Source of the DNA: Ceratodon purpureus
Lineage: Eukaryota; Streptophyta; Bryopsida; Pseudoditrichales; Ditrichaceae
Direction: 5' to 3'
Length of the DNA stretch: 64,000 bases
Assembly (NCBI GenBank): GCA_014871385.1
Contig: CM026422.1
Span: 15,921,917 to 15,985,916 of the forward strand
Shown here: one piece after another, positions 14,001 to 25,528 of the stretch
Position numbering within the stretch: position 1 is the first letter of the stretch
Layout: each line of letters opens with the position of its first letter
Program-made: the position numbers and the translations under genes
Notes under the pieces: generated by a model
Seen by the model: only the letters and a program-made list of their open reading frames with translations
Told to the model about the DNA's origin: nothing
The model's database searches: none

Positions 14001-16108
14001 CTGAGATGGTAAAAACCTTCAATTTATATTAGTGGAAAAAAATTCAATCTACGATGAAATAAATTGTATGGAATCAAGAATAATCTTCACTTCAAACACT
14101 ATATTATTCTTATCCATACGGTAAAAAGTTCTATGCCAAATTGTTTTGGTAAAACATAGTAAGAAAAAATCTTGAAATGTAAGGAAGGCCAAAAGAAGGC
14201 CAATGTGCATTTTTTTGATGCATTCATTTTTAAAAGATTGCAATTAAAAGGCCAAATGGAAGGTTGGTATTTCTTCTCAAATTGAAAAAAGGAAAATAAA
14301 AAGAGCACCATACTAGATCGGCTGCAAAAAATTTGATTCTTCTTCATCCCGAAAACTACTTGAATATGCCAAAAAAAACCTCCAAAACTCCATGTATATT
14401 TTAATTTAAATATAATCAAATTTGCAATCTAATTCCAAAAGAATATATTATTTTTAAATTTCAAATTTCCAATTTTTGTTAGAATTAGTGCCACAATCTA
14501 AAAGGGATTGCAAGGAGTTTTAGGATTTAAATATGATATAACTTGTTATTTAAAGCCCTTCTTTTCTAAATAAGAATAACTAAATCTTCGCATATACCCT
14601 CAATTACATTATGTAAGCATCTCCTCATTTCTTGTTCTATAGTTTTCATACCTTATATTAGCAAAATCAAGGTTCAAATCCTCAAGTGGAAGGAATCCAC
14701 GCCACCAAACATGCACCAAACAAAGTACAGACAATGCCAATGCACATCATTAATAAAAAAATTGTGTTTCAAGTTCATTGATATTTTATTTTCTTCTTCT
14801 TATGAATTTCTTGCTCCCCTCTAATTTTATTCAACATTGAATTGATTTTACATCATCCATGATGGGTTCCTACAAATCAACCCTCAGTAATTTACAAACA
14901 CTTCTTTTGCAGACCTTCTAGAAACAATCGATCACCTTCCATTTCACATGTCCATTTCTCCTATCGATAAGAATTCACCATACCAGTAAAAGCTGTTAGA
15001 ACTCTACCAAGACAAGGACTGGCATTAAAATTATGTGCTTCAAGCAGACAAGTGGAGATATGGGGACACAGCAGCCATCCCGGGCATTGGAAGAGGAGGT
15101 ATGGGAAAGGTTTTTTAGTTAATCAATTGTTCCACATGTTGATGAGACAAGCGGGTACGGTATACACATTTCCACGAATTAAAGTTATGTTGTCTCTCAA
15201 AGATGCCCCAGCAACAAGAGAGGTGTAGGATGAAGTTTGACAATGTTGCTTGCTGCCAACATCCAAGTGAGTAGCAACATGACAACTTGGGTACCATGAT
15301 TTCTGAATTTTGGGGTGTAACAGTTTTTTGTAAGCTGTGTAAAGGACAATAGTCTAGCTTCTGCTGCTGTAGTTCATTTAAGTGAATGCAAGCTCAAGGC
15401 TAAGAGCATCTTCATCGGGGCTCTGGCAACTGGCCCTACTCACATCCTAAACAAGATATCAATAGATACAAAAAGCCATGTGGCAACTCAGTAGTGTAAG
15501 CGATTCAGTAACTGATACCCATCGCACTCCCCGGAGAATCTTGGGTGGGCCCATGCAGAACCTCCCAACTTACAGGACATTGGTTCCACGGTCCGCGGGA
15601 GGGGTTTCTGGACTCAATTTGGGTTGTAGAACCCAAATTTGGAAAAAAAATCTTAAAAAAAATTGTAGAACCTTGCATTTGTGATTTCAGGGTTCTACAC
15701 TCTACATCCCTTATTATCACATTCTATTATGTCACATCCCCTGTAATTTCACCAAACCCTACGGAACGGATGTACACATTTCAAAACTCACCCCCAATTA
15801 TCACTACCACTCTCTTGAATATCACAAGTTGTTGAGATTACAGAAAGACGTGACGGTCTGTCATTTGTTGCAAGAATGAAAAGTACCTTAGAGATCATTA
15901 AAACAAGTGTCCACCATTTTCAAGAAACTTAGAAAGCGAGGTTTGCTTCGATGGACTTGCTCTAGAAGCACATGGGGGTGAATTTCACAAGTCACCACAT
16001 GGGGATGGATTTCACAAGTCACCATAGCTGAAGAAACTTGAATTTGTTTCGATACCAGAAGAAATTGAGGAAGTGCACCATCGCTAGACACTTTAGAGCA
16101 TGAATTTG
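11037..16108. other. Intergenic region with small tandem duplications and one possible MITE end
   Basis: The recA 3' flank is followed by AT-rich DNA with no supportable gene. Two short direct duplications are visible: about 46 bp at 12877-12922 and 12929-12974 (shared word CATTAATTCCAGTTG), and about 29 bp at 15968-16024 (shared word GATTTCACAAGTCAC). At 15401-15420 the sequence TAA + GAGCATCTTCATCGGGGC resembles the left end of the MITEs at 39915 and 41463, but I cannot find a matching right end. Confidence 0.45.
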
Positions 16109-16744
16109 TTAACCCCTAAAGCATCAACTCAACAGTTTTGGTATGATTTTGGGTTCGGTCTGGTTCCATATGAGTCAAATTTTACCAAATGTGGTTGAAA
16201 CTTTGGCACATCATGGAAAATTGTCATATCTTTCTAACAAGACCAAATTTTACTTCATTCGGGCCCATAGTTAACCCCCATAGGATGTTGCAAGCCGTGG
16301 TGGCTTGGTACAGTTCGTATTCTCCTGATTTGGAGGGCTTATGGTCTGTATTTGCAAGTGGACCCTGAAAGGAAAATGTGGGCATTGTAGTGTTTTAGCT
16401 CACTGTATTTTTTAAAATTTAAAAATAAATATGTGTAGCCCAGTGGACCTCCCCGATTGCCGTATTCTGTGTATTCTGTTCCTGGACTTTGCATACAGTG
16501 GTCTTTCTACTCTCCTAGCGTACCTGACACGGGAAGGTGCCAGCGCGGATATGGTCACCGGCTGGACAGGTCACATAGCAGTTACCCTACTCTAGCCTAG
16601 TCTACTGCACTCGAGCAGAGCAACATTGGATCCAACAGTCGCATTGTGTTTTCGAGAGCTGCGAAGGGGATTGACGTTGCCTGAAGTGAGGTTTGCATTC
16701 ATGTTGGGAATGCTCAGATTTGGCGGTAGGGAGTTGTGAGGGCG

Positions 16745-17425
16745 ATGGCGGCTACTCATGAAGATTGCGTCTTCAATGAGAGGGGGGTGTTGGGATTCGT
16801 TTCGAGGTTTAGGAGAGGGGCAAGTAGATTGCAGTTTGGGAAGGGCAGGGCGCGGTGGTCTGGGGTATTGAAGGAGGTGCGGGGAGATTGTTTGATGGAG
16901 GCCAACCTGTTCACGGAAAGCTCGGTAGCAGAGCATCCGATTGGGGCTGTCGAGGCCTTGAGGACTTGGGTGCGAGGGCTGGGGCGATCTGAAGGAACCG
17001 CAAACAAGGTGGTGCAGTTGTTGCAGGCGGAGGTGCTGGATCGGGAGCCCAGACCAAGAAGTTGGAATCGAAGAGGGGTTTTCGGTGCAAACGACCAGCA
17101 TCGATACTTGTGGTATCGACACACGGCGCGCTTGCTGGGCTGGAAGGAGCGTGAGAAGTTCCCGGATTTCGTAACGTCGTTGCTGAGGGACAAGGTTTTT
17201 CCGAGCCATGGAGCACCCCGCCAGGATGTCTCTGAAGCAGCGCGCGAGGGCGAAGTCAGTACCTTCACCGGAGTCAATTCAGGTGGGAGATTCGGCGCCA
17301 AGACTTCATGCCCTGGCGAGGGTAACATCCGGCATGGTTGGAGCCTTACTCTTCCCCGATCAGGTACGTGGACTCCCCTGAATGCATTCCCCTGCTTTCA
17401 CGAGCAATTTATTTTCATTGAGTAA
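16745..17425 (+). CDS. Unknown ORF at the left of the piggyBac element
   Basis: An open frame of 226 residues from ATG 16745 (226 sense codons, TAA 17423-17425). A good splice donor, CAG|GTACGTG, at 17363/17364 would end it after 206 codons, so the last 20 residues may be intron. It is rich in Arg, Gly and Glu, with no membrane segment, repeat or motif that I recognise. The region is much richer in GC than the flanks. It could be a first exon of a longer transposon gene, a second transposon protein or a captured host exon. No acceptor downstream joins it to the transposase frame without a stop, so I keep it separate. Confidence 0.35.
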   Translation: MAATHEDCVFNERGVLGFVSRFRRGASRLQFGKGRARWSGVLKEVRGDCLMEANLFTESSVAEHPIGAVEALRTWVRGLGRSEGTANKVVQLLQAEVLDREPRPRSWNRRGVFGANDQHRYLWYRHTARLLGWKEREKFPDFVTSLLRDKVFPSHGAPRQDVSEAAREGEVSTFTGVNSGGRFGAKTSCPGEGNIRHGWSLTLPRSGTWTPLNAFPCFHEQFIFIE

Positions 17426-17844
17426 ATGGATTAGGGTTTAGGGGTTCCTTGCTGATTTCGTGTAGAGGTTTAGCAGAAAAGATTTCAAGGACATGTTGAA
17501 CCTATTGATTTGAAAGACATGTTGTGGGGGAATGTGTGCTTGTCGACCCTGGGCATGTGCGTGGTCATCGTGCGTGCTGGATTGCAGCGTTGTAGTCTTT
17601 GAGTCTCACGGGAATTTTTCCAGGTCGAGGGGTTCATTGCAGAGTCTGTGAGTCCGTCAATCTTCTGCGAGTGAGTTTAGGATCTTGTACATTTTGAGGC
17701 AACGGCGATCAGTTCCCTGAAGTACTGAAAATCCTGGAAGTGGTTCAGAATTCTGACTTGGTTGCCTGGTGATTCGTTTATTGTAGCTGTTGATTGTGCC
17801 AGGAAAACACTCGAAGATTCTGACTGGTTTCGAGGGGGGTGTAC

Positions 17845-20800
17845 ATGAGGGATGTGCAGGCAGATGTCGAGATGAGTCACCCAGGGGACCAAGGCCCATT
17901 AGCTGCGAAGGGAGTATCGGGACGCCTCGGGGAAGGGGAAGTGCAGGGGAAGAAGAAAGAGAGGAAGCCAACGGTCAAGAAAATTGTGACCGCCGAAGAA
18001 GGAGGGGGGAAGGTGAAGAGGACATACAAGCCCCGGGTTCCAAAAGGGGCTGTAGGCGAAGCGCAGATGGAGAAAGCGAAGTCTGTCAGGAAGCCGAGGG
18101 CTTCGAAGGTGGTACAGAGCGAGGCGGGGTTCGAGAAGGTGAAGAGGACGTACAAACCGAGAGTGCCTAAGGTGGCGGGGGCCGAGGCGGGAGTGGAGAA
18201 GGTGAAGAGGACCTACAAACCGAGAGTGCCCAAGGTGGCGGGGGCCGAGGCGGGTGTTGAGAAGGTGAAGAGGCATTACAAACCGAGAGTGCCGAAGGTG
18301 GCGGGGGTGGAGAAACTGATCAGGCCGAGAAAGCCAAGAGCTCCGAGAGGGAAGGCACAAGGAATTGAACGGGGGGGCGGGGAGGCCTTGGGAGCAGAGG
18401 CAGGGGCACCGACTACGGCATCAAGAAAGCGCAAGGTGCATGTGCCGAAGGCTTTGGGGGAAGATGGAGCGGGAGGGGGGACAGGGTCAGATGCGGAAGG
18501 CGAGAGTTTGGAAGAGGGAGAAAATCATAGAGGCCAGGCAGGTGACCGCAACCACGAGCTTCGACGAGGCCAGGCAGGGGCGCGAAAAACAGGTAATTCG
18601 CTACACTCTGTCACTGTGGGGGATACATAGGAGGGAGTGCACCGGCGGAGGCTTTGGGTGAACATTGTTTGCAGCTCTTGGATTCTTTGGCTGCATTAAT
18701 TGGGAGTGACTTGGGCTTGGGGCCTGACTTGCTTCTTGTTGGAATGGCAGGGGGAAGGAGCCGGAAGCTCGCATGGGCAGAGAAGGGCAAGTCTAAAATG
18801 TTGAACCCGAGGAAGCCGCAGAAGTGGGTGCCGCCACTGGAGATAAGACCAAACGAAGGGGTGGGGGTCACTACGCGAGCACGCCGGACTCTCCACTACC
18901 AGTGGCAAGAGAAGGTCGACGCAGATGAGGCCATCTGGGACGTCTTGCAGGAGTTCCAGGCGCCTGAGTCGCAGGGAACATGCGACTCCATGGGCACACG
19001 TAACTTGGAGTTCGAAGAGCATGTATATGAAGAGCCTGACTTCTTTGCCACAACTCCGATTCCAGCGCGATCCAGCGAGGGTAGAGGAGGGTCCCCTATT
19101 GCAGAGGAGGTGCTTCCAGACCGTGTTGAGAAGCAGGGGACTTGGAGCGTGGAGCGCGCTGGATGGGCGGTTCTGATACCAAACAGGTTTTTGTCGGAGT
19201 ACTCATTCCACACGGGCCAGACCCCGTCGTGGACGCAAGGGGATGTCGTGGCAGAGTACACGCATGGGTCGACATTGAAGAAAATGGTTGTCTGCGAATT
19301 GGGGGGGTTTCAGGAGGAGATGCACTTTGAGGCCTGTGACGTTCGAATGGCGCATGGACCCGAGATGAGGGCGCAGGGCAGCGAGGGGGGGTATGGTTAC
19401 GGGTGGAACAAGCGCATGCGCTGTTACATGTCGAAGGATTATCCGACCACAACATTGAAGGTTGCTCCTGCTTTGCGAGGGGGAGGGGGAGGGTCACGCG
19501 AGGGCCATGCGGCAGGGTGGGAGCCGCGACCAATTTCAGAGTACACGGAGCCAGGAGACACAGAGGGGCCAGACGGCACCCAAGATTCGACTGCGAGGAC
19601 TACCTTCCCCCAGGTGAGCACTTCCCTCCCAAGTTACATGCTGTTAGAATCTGAACTGCAGGGGGGGGTGATCGAAGGGGGGGGGGGCAGTCCAGGCTGC
19701 TGACTCGTCGGAAGAAGAATGGCTGCCGGCGTTTGAGGATGTGTACGAGAGCACTGATGAGGAGTATGGTGACTACACCCCACGCCGACCCCCAGTGCCG
19801 GCAGATTTCCAGGAGTGGTTAAGAACCGACTCTTCATTCAAGCCCACGCGGCTTGACAAAGAGCAGTTACAAGCCTTCTACAGGGAAGAGTCGTGGGATG
19901 CAGACAGCGTCTCCCTGCTCGGGAGTAGTGATAACTTTTGTGGACCGACTCCGGGTTGTCGGCTTGAGAGGGGTTCGGCCTTGCCACAACCGCAAGACAT
20001 CTTTGAGGAGTATTGGACAGTGGAGACCCTTGCCCGAATTTGCCTGGAGACAAATCGGTACGCCAGAGAGTTCAGCGGGGTCCCTCGTGGCACAGAAACA
20101 AAAGGAGGTCCGAGGTGGAGGGATGTCTGCGTTGATGAGCTCCGAGCCTGGCTTGGAATTTGTATCTTGATGGGGGTGAAGAGGCTACCGTCTGTGAGGC
20201 ACTACTGGATGCGCACAGAAGGATTTATATACTGCACCCTGATTTCGAGTGTCATGAGTCTTGCGAGGTGGGAGGAGCTGCTTCGGTGCTTACATTTGGT
20301 CAATAACGAGGAGTTGGAGCGAAATGTAGCTTCCAGGCATTTTGATAGAATCGCAAAGACGAGATGGATCATTGACATGTTTGTTAGTGTGTCCAAACAG
20401 ATTTACAATCTGGAGCGTGAGATCACAGTTGACGAATGTGTCATTCCTTATAAGGGAAAGTATTGTTTTATTAGGCAGTTTATGCCTGACAAACCCATCA
20501 GATTTGGTATCAAATGTTGGGTCTTAGCTAGCTCGAAATCCAGATTTGTATCTAACATCGAAGTTTATTTCGGTGAAGGCACGGGTTGTGGACCGCATGG
20601 GTTAGGCTACCATGTTGTGCTACGACTGATTGCAGGACTTGAGCGCCGATGGCACTGCCTGGTTGTCGACAACCTGTTTGCATCTGTGAATCTCTTCCAC
20701 GAGCTCATGGTACTCGGCATGTGGGCAACAGGGACTGTCCGGCGCACAAGCAAGAATCTGCCCGCTGGCCTGTTCCGGGAGATGAAGAATCCGGAGAGGG

Positions 20801-21414
20801 GTTCCCTGGTGATTCGTACCCACGATCATAGGCAGATGGGAGTTGTGTCTTGGCAAGACAAGTGTCTTGTGACACTGTTGAGTTCAGCCGCAAGCCCTTG
20901 GGAGCCGGGGGTGGCTGTGTTGCGCAGAGTGAAGGGCATGCGAGGTCAGCTTATAATTCCCTCCTCTCCTATCCACATCCAGTACCAAGAGTACATGAGA
21001 GGAGTGGACGTGACAGATCAAATTCGATCCAACTACTCATCCCAGTTGAAATCACATAAATGGTGGCACAAGCTTTTTTTTTTCATTCTTGACCAGAGTA
21101 TGGTCAATTCGTTTGTTGTCTATTCTTCTCAGATGGAGGCTCTGGGTTTGAAGGTTAGAACCCACATGCAGTTCAAAATTGCAGTGGGCAAGCACCTGGT
21201 CGCATGCTGGACGAAGTCTAAGCCGAGGGCAGCAAGTCAGGCCCCTCCCTTTCCGAAGAAGTTCCCCCCCGTACACTCCCACTGGCAATCTTCTCTAAGA
21301 CGAAGCTGCGTTGAGTGCGGAGTTATTGGACAGTGGTTCTGCCCAGCTTGTGGGAATTTGTGGATGTGTCGGCAAAGCTGCTACCATGTGGTTCATTCGC
21401 GTCTACGTCACTAA
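17845..21414 (+). CDS. piggyBac-type transposase with N-terminal basic repeats, 3 exons
   Basis: DDD transposase expected to cut and paste at TTAA. My model joins 17845-18592, 18751-19613 and 19696-21414 in frame (about 1109 residues). Both introns have GT and AG ends and matching phases. A TGA at 17821 precedes ATG 17845 in frame, so the start is likely there. Exon 1 encodes five to six repeats of about 21 residues built on KVKRTYKPRVPK, similar to AT-hook arrays and perhaps DNA-binding. Exon 3 holds the catalytic core: ITVDECV (Asp about 783, codon 20431), LVVDNLFAS (Asp about 862, codon 20668) and RGVDVTDQ (Asp about 975, codon 21007). Spacing is similar to that of known piggyBac enzymes. 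The C-terminus has a cysteine-rich finger (CVECG...FCPACG...CRQSCYH). No stop or frameshift breaks the core. The unusual length comes from the N-terminal half. Confidence 0.85.
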
Positions 21415-22378
21415 CTCCTGTTTCCTTTGACTTGTCATTTTTGAGTGCATGGGTTTCAGGACTTGGCAACGCACCTGCAAGGGCAGGGGACGGGAGCAGA
21501 GCTTCTGTACCACACACCGCCTCGGCACAGTGGCAACGGCGAAGCCCCCCCCAGGTTCCGACACACCTGCTGAGGGCATGACGCATTTGTTGCAGCTTCT
21601 TGCGCTATGAGATCACTCCCCCCTACTGTTATTTTTTTTCAGCCAGAGTAGGGACGGCAGAGGAGGCCACGGCCACTTCTTTGTATGTAGAGTCGACCCC
21701 TGCGTGGTCGTTTCATTTTTGGAGCACTGTCTTTTTTTCAACCTCACTCAGTAAAGGAAATCTCTGTTTTTAAATGGCTGAGCGGGAGTCTATTGGGGAT
21801 TCAGGGGTTCATGCTTTCTCATTCAAGTGCTTTGTGTTTCCATTCTGTTGTCCACGTTGTTTATCCTGCGGTTGTGTTGCCTCGGCTTTGGTCGCACATG
21901 TCCCTGTTTACCACGTTGGGTGTTATTGTTTCTCTTCGGCATGGCTCTGTGAACCCGTTAGGTGCTGCAGGTTTGCTTCTTCCATAAAACCCTGTTGAAT
22001 CGCCTCCCTTCAGTAAATTGCTTTTTTAATTTCCTTTTTTTACTCCTTTTTGCTTCTCTGCATTCCAATGTAAAGCCTCATGTGAACTTCTGAATTTGTC
22101 GCAGGTCTTGAGCGCCGGGTGCACCATCCCTTGGATTCTGTGCCTAAGGTGAAGTCTATAGATGCCCCCCCAGTTGGGATTCTGACTCTTCAGAATTGAT
22201 CTTGCTCGAGTCAGCTTGATTGTCCTTCAATTGGCCATGGTTTGTTTGGTGGGTTCTACTACTCTGCATGACTGTAGAGTAATGTTTTTTTGGCTGCTAT
22301 TCGTCGTAGACTACACTCTGTAGTTTTGGTTTCTTCCTGACAAATCTATTGTTTTTTTGATCCAGGGAACATAGTGAT
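21415..22378. other. piggyBac interior between transposase and cargo
   Basis: About 1 kb without a recognised gene. It should include the transposase 3' end. A possible small exon follows an acceptor at about 22105 (open to a TGA near 22199), but it has no recognisable homology. Confidence 0.35.
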
Positions 22379-22549
22379 ATGTCCTCAAAAAAGTATCGTC
22401 ACGACAAGCGGGTGTATTTGGGAGCTCTAGAGTCTGTGCCCCATGTTGTGCATAAATTTGTGGAGAATATACCGAAGCCGGGGGAGCAGCTTCGAGACGT
22501 GAGGGTACTGTACCACATCACTGGTGCTATCAAACATCAAGAACATTGA
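22379..22549 (+). pseudogene. PRP8: PRP8 fragment, N-terminal region (captured)
   Basis: A 56-codon frame from ATG 22379 to TGA 22547-22549 contains [20 protein letters not shown] and [13 protein letters not shown]. This is the strongly conserved N-terminal segment of PRP8, the core U5 snRNP protein of the spliceosome, which is about 2300 residues long. Identity stops after ITGAI, where the next residues in PRP8 (SFVNEIPW or similar) are replaced by sequence leading into the CWC22 piece. An acceptor-like TTTTTTTGATCCAG ends at 22365, so the fragment may begin at an original exon edge. It lies inside the piggyBac element and is clearly not a functional PRP8 gene. The host PRP8 should be elsewhere. 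Confidence 0.82.
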
Positions 22550-24571
22550 ACATCAAGAACATTGTACCGGAGCTTTTTGGGGAAAATTTGATCAGAGGAA
22601 GGGGACTGTTCGCGAGGTCGTGTATGAAATCTCAGATGGCCTCTCCCACTTTCACTCACGTCTTTGCATGTCTGGTTGCCGTAGTAAACACGAAGTTTCC
22701 TGAGCTGGGTGAATTATTGCTGAAGAGGATCATCCTGCAACTCAAACGAGCTTTTAAGAGAAATGATAAGCCCGTGCTGCTAGCTGCTGCCAAATTCGTT
22801 GCGCATCTTGTCAACCAGCAAGTTGCACACGAGATTTTGGCGCTTGAGCTGCTCACTGTTCTCTTGGAAAAGCCCACCGATGACAGTGTTGAGGTGGCTG
22901 TTGGATTCATCAAGGAATGTGGATCCCTTCTACAGGACGTATCCCCTCAAGGGCTGCATGGTATTTCTGAGCGGTTTCGTGGAATTTTACATGAAGGTGA
23001 AATCGACAAGCGTGTGCAGTTCATGATCGAAGGTCTTTTTGCTATTCGCAAGGCCCAATTCCAGGGCTTTCCTGCAGTGTTACCAGAGCTAGACCTTGTT
23101 GATCAAGAAGACCAGATTACACACGAGCTGTCTCTTGAGGACGAGTTAGATCAAGAGACGAGTCTTGATATTTTTAAAGTAGACCCAGATTTTATAGAAA
23201 ACGAGAAGAAGTACGAAGCAGTAAAGAAGGAAATATTGGGTGATGATTCAGCTGGTGAAGTTGAAGACGGGGATAAGGAATCTGGTGATGAGGATGACTC
23301 TGACGACTCTGAGGATGAAGAAGACGAAGAGGAAAGGGAAGCCCGCATGATTATCCAGGATGAAACAGAGACGAATCTTGTGAACTTGCGGCGTACCATC
23401 TACCTTACTATTATGTCTAGCGTGGACTTTGAGGAGGCTGGGCACAAACTTCTAAAAATCAAGTTGGAACCTGGACAAGAGGTATTTATTTTGTCCTTAA
23501 TACGTTCATCTGTGTTCTTATGGATCTCTTGTCAAACCGAGGGGTCGCTTGTTGTGGAAATCCATAGCATTATTGGAATACCTGCTGGCACAAAGAAACA
23601 GAACGAGCTTTTCCCACGTGTTTGGTATCAACACATATGTAATACGTGTTTGTCTTGAAAATTACACATAGGGTGAAGTATTCTACACACAGTGAAGTAC
23701 TTAATGGCCATGGCCACTGTGCATAGGATTGTAATGAATGAGCGAAATGGAAGCAAACAAAATGAAGTGTGTAGGCGTTCCCTTGTGGATGTATAAGAAA
23801 TGCTAACATACGACATGTGAAGTAAAATACCCTGACGTCTTTGTTGTGGATGACTAATCTTGTTGTTTTATTTCTGCGCAGATGGAGCTTTGTGTCATGC
23901 TTCTGGAGTGTTGCAGTCAAGAGAGAACTTATTTGCGGTACTACGGTCTTCTCGGCCAGCGGTTCTGCATGATCAATCGTGTTTACCAAGAAAATTTCGA
24001 TATTTGTTTTGTGAAACAGTACTCGATGATTCATCGTCTTGAAACGAACAAGCTTCGTAACGTGGCGAAGTTCTTTGCTCATTTGTTGGGTACGGATGCG
24101 CTTCCCTGGCAAGCGCTGGCCTACATCAGGCTTACCGAGGAGGATACGACTTCATCATCACGTATCTTCATCAAGATCCTTTTCCAGGAGCTCTCAGAGC
24201 ATTTGGGACTGCGGAAACTGAACGAGCGTTTGAGCGACCCCTTGATGCAGGAGTCGCTTGATGGGATCTTTCCGAAGGACAATCCCAAGAATACGCGGTT
24301 TGCCATCAACTTCTTCACTTCCATCGGTCTTGGTGGTCTTACAGACAGTTTGCGCGAGTATCTCAAGAATATGCCACGCATGATCATGAACCAACACGTA
24401 CCTGTGGCAAGCGACAATGAGGCTGACTCCGATGCAGACTCGGACACTTCTGGAGGGGGCAGTTCCTCGGATAGCAGTGGTTCAGATTCAAGTAGTGATA
24501 GTTCTTCCAGACAACCGAGTTGGACTGAGCCGAGGGTCTTCAGGTGCGCAAGCAAGGGTACAATATGTTGA
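22549..24571 (+). pseudogene. CWC22: CWC22-derived reading frame lacking its N-terminus (captured)
   Basis: CWC22 is a spliceosome factor; its MIF4G domain recruits eIF4A3 for exon-junction-complex assembly. The copy starts abruptly at conserved NIKNIVPELF, part-way into MIF4G (with IRGRGLF and SCMKSQMASP), and runs through KRNDKP, HLVNQQVAHEI, an acidic linker, then the MA3 domain (ETNLVNLRRTIYLTIMSSVDF, RTYLRYYGLLGQRFC, FFAHLLGTDALPW, KNTRFAINFFTSIGL) to a Ser/Asp-rich tail. An intron is kept at 23482-23881 and splicing restores the frame, so capture was at DNA level, not by reverse transcription. No stop or frameshift appears over about 500 codons, which is unexpected for junk. The first internal ATG is 22624. 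A trans-acting truncated protein is possible but unproven. From about 24508 the sequence reads as PRP8 in another frame. Confidence 0.85.
23482..23881 (+). other. Intron kept inside the captured CWC22 copy
   Basis: Donor GAG|GTATTT and acceptor TTTCTGCGCAG|ATGGAG flank about 400 bp. Removing it joins KLEPGQE to MELCVMLLECC, the known continuous CWC22 sequence. This shows the captured segment came from genomic DNA or an unspliced precursor. Confidence 0.8.
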
Positions 24572-24660
24572 ATCTTCTGATCCTCAGAAAGAATCTGAAC
24601 TACTTGCATTTGGACTACAACTTCAATCTCAAACCTGTGAAGACCCCTACTGTGAAGGTG
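24508..24660 (+). pseudogene. PRP8: PRP8 fragment, internal region (captured)
   Basis: Starting at CAGACAACCGAGTTGGAC the plus strand reads QTTELD. After a small deletion it reads [16 protein letters not shown] and continues through [20 protein letters not shown]. This matches the very conserved PRP8 segment around residue 500 (family sequence [20 protein letters not shown]). The small deletion at about 24527 shifts the frame between TELD and GLQV. The match ends near 24660, where a GTGTGG follows GTGAAG, possibly an old splice donor. With the fragment at 22379 it brackets the CWC22 copy. Confidence 0.82.
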
Positions 24661-25321
24661 TGGAGCCCTTGCTTGAGAGTGGACAGCAGTACACCTACAG
24701 TACTGCAGCGGGTGGGAAGTTGCTCTTTGATCCCCGCAGCTGCTTCATCGACTCTCAATGACCAGAGTATTGGTGCAGTTCAAACCCCGGTAAGCAGTCT
24801 AAGGTTCATGCGAACAGACTGACTTCTTTGTAATTCAAGGTCTCTGTTTTCCAAGTTTTGCTTTTTGCCTACATTGCACAGAAGCTTACATGCATTTCTG
24901 TCTTCTGTTTCCGCAGGTGATCTTTCAGAAGCCACCGGTCAGCACTCCCCAGTACCCAGTCGCTTGTACCCAGTCACCAGCTCGCACTACCCAGTGGCTT
25001 TCGAGTCGGTTTGCAGCCCCCAGCATATTCTTCAGTCACCAGTCACCGGTCCCAAGTTTACAGTTTGCAGCCACCAGCGGATTCTGCAGTTTGCAGCCAC
25101 CGGTCACAAGTTTGTTGTTTGCAGTCCAGATTGGGTGCACCATCACCGCGATTCGACGGGCAACTCTAGGGATTCAGTGAATGGCCGCCAGAAATTAATG
25201 TGCCGCTCTCGCCTAATTTGCCTCAGCCCTAATCTGTGTAAGTCCCTCCCCCATACCCCATTGTGCGTCCTGTTCGATTCGTGCTCCCCCTTGCGATTTG
25301 TCGCACAAGCTTGAGTCTGCT

Positions 25322-25352
<31 letters not shown>

Positions 25353-25528
25353 ACGCCCCTTCTCCTCGCACAGCTCCTTCTCCCCTCCCCCTTCCGTGGC
25401 TTCCCTTCTCCTTCTCTGCACATCCCTCCATCTGCTCTCTTCCTCCTCCCCCCTGCTTTCTCCCCGCACTTGTTGTAGCTGTCTCTCCCTTTCTCCAGCT
25501 TCCCCTCACCGTTCTCTTACTTGCTGCC
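24661..25528. other. piggyBac interior with low-complexity words and a 30-C tract
   Basis: An open frame (to 24822) continues from the PRP8 fragment without recognisable homology. 24920-25130 repeats short words such as CAGTTTGCAGCCACC and CAGTCACCGGTC. A run of 30 C lies at 25323-25352, inside a pyrimidine-rich stretch that reaches to the B3 gene and may act as its promoter or leader. Confidence 0.5.
25323..25352. repeat. Run of 30 C
   Basis: Uninterrupted C tract inside the piggyBac element, about 180 bp before the B3 gene start. Its length may be uncertain because of sequencing. Confidence 0.85.

Noticed and set aside
15401-15720. Third PIF/Harbinger MITE
   Set aside because: Only the left end TAA-GAGCATC is visible; no matching right end or second TAA was found.
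16592-17328. Long minus-strand ORFs opposite the piggyBac left region, and similar ones at 19096-19533 and 52066-52617
   Set aside because: They are shadows of the plus-strand coding frames in GC-rich DNA, with no splice context or family features.
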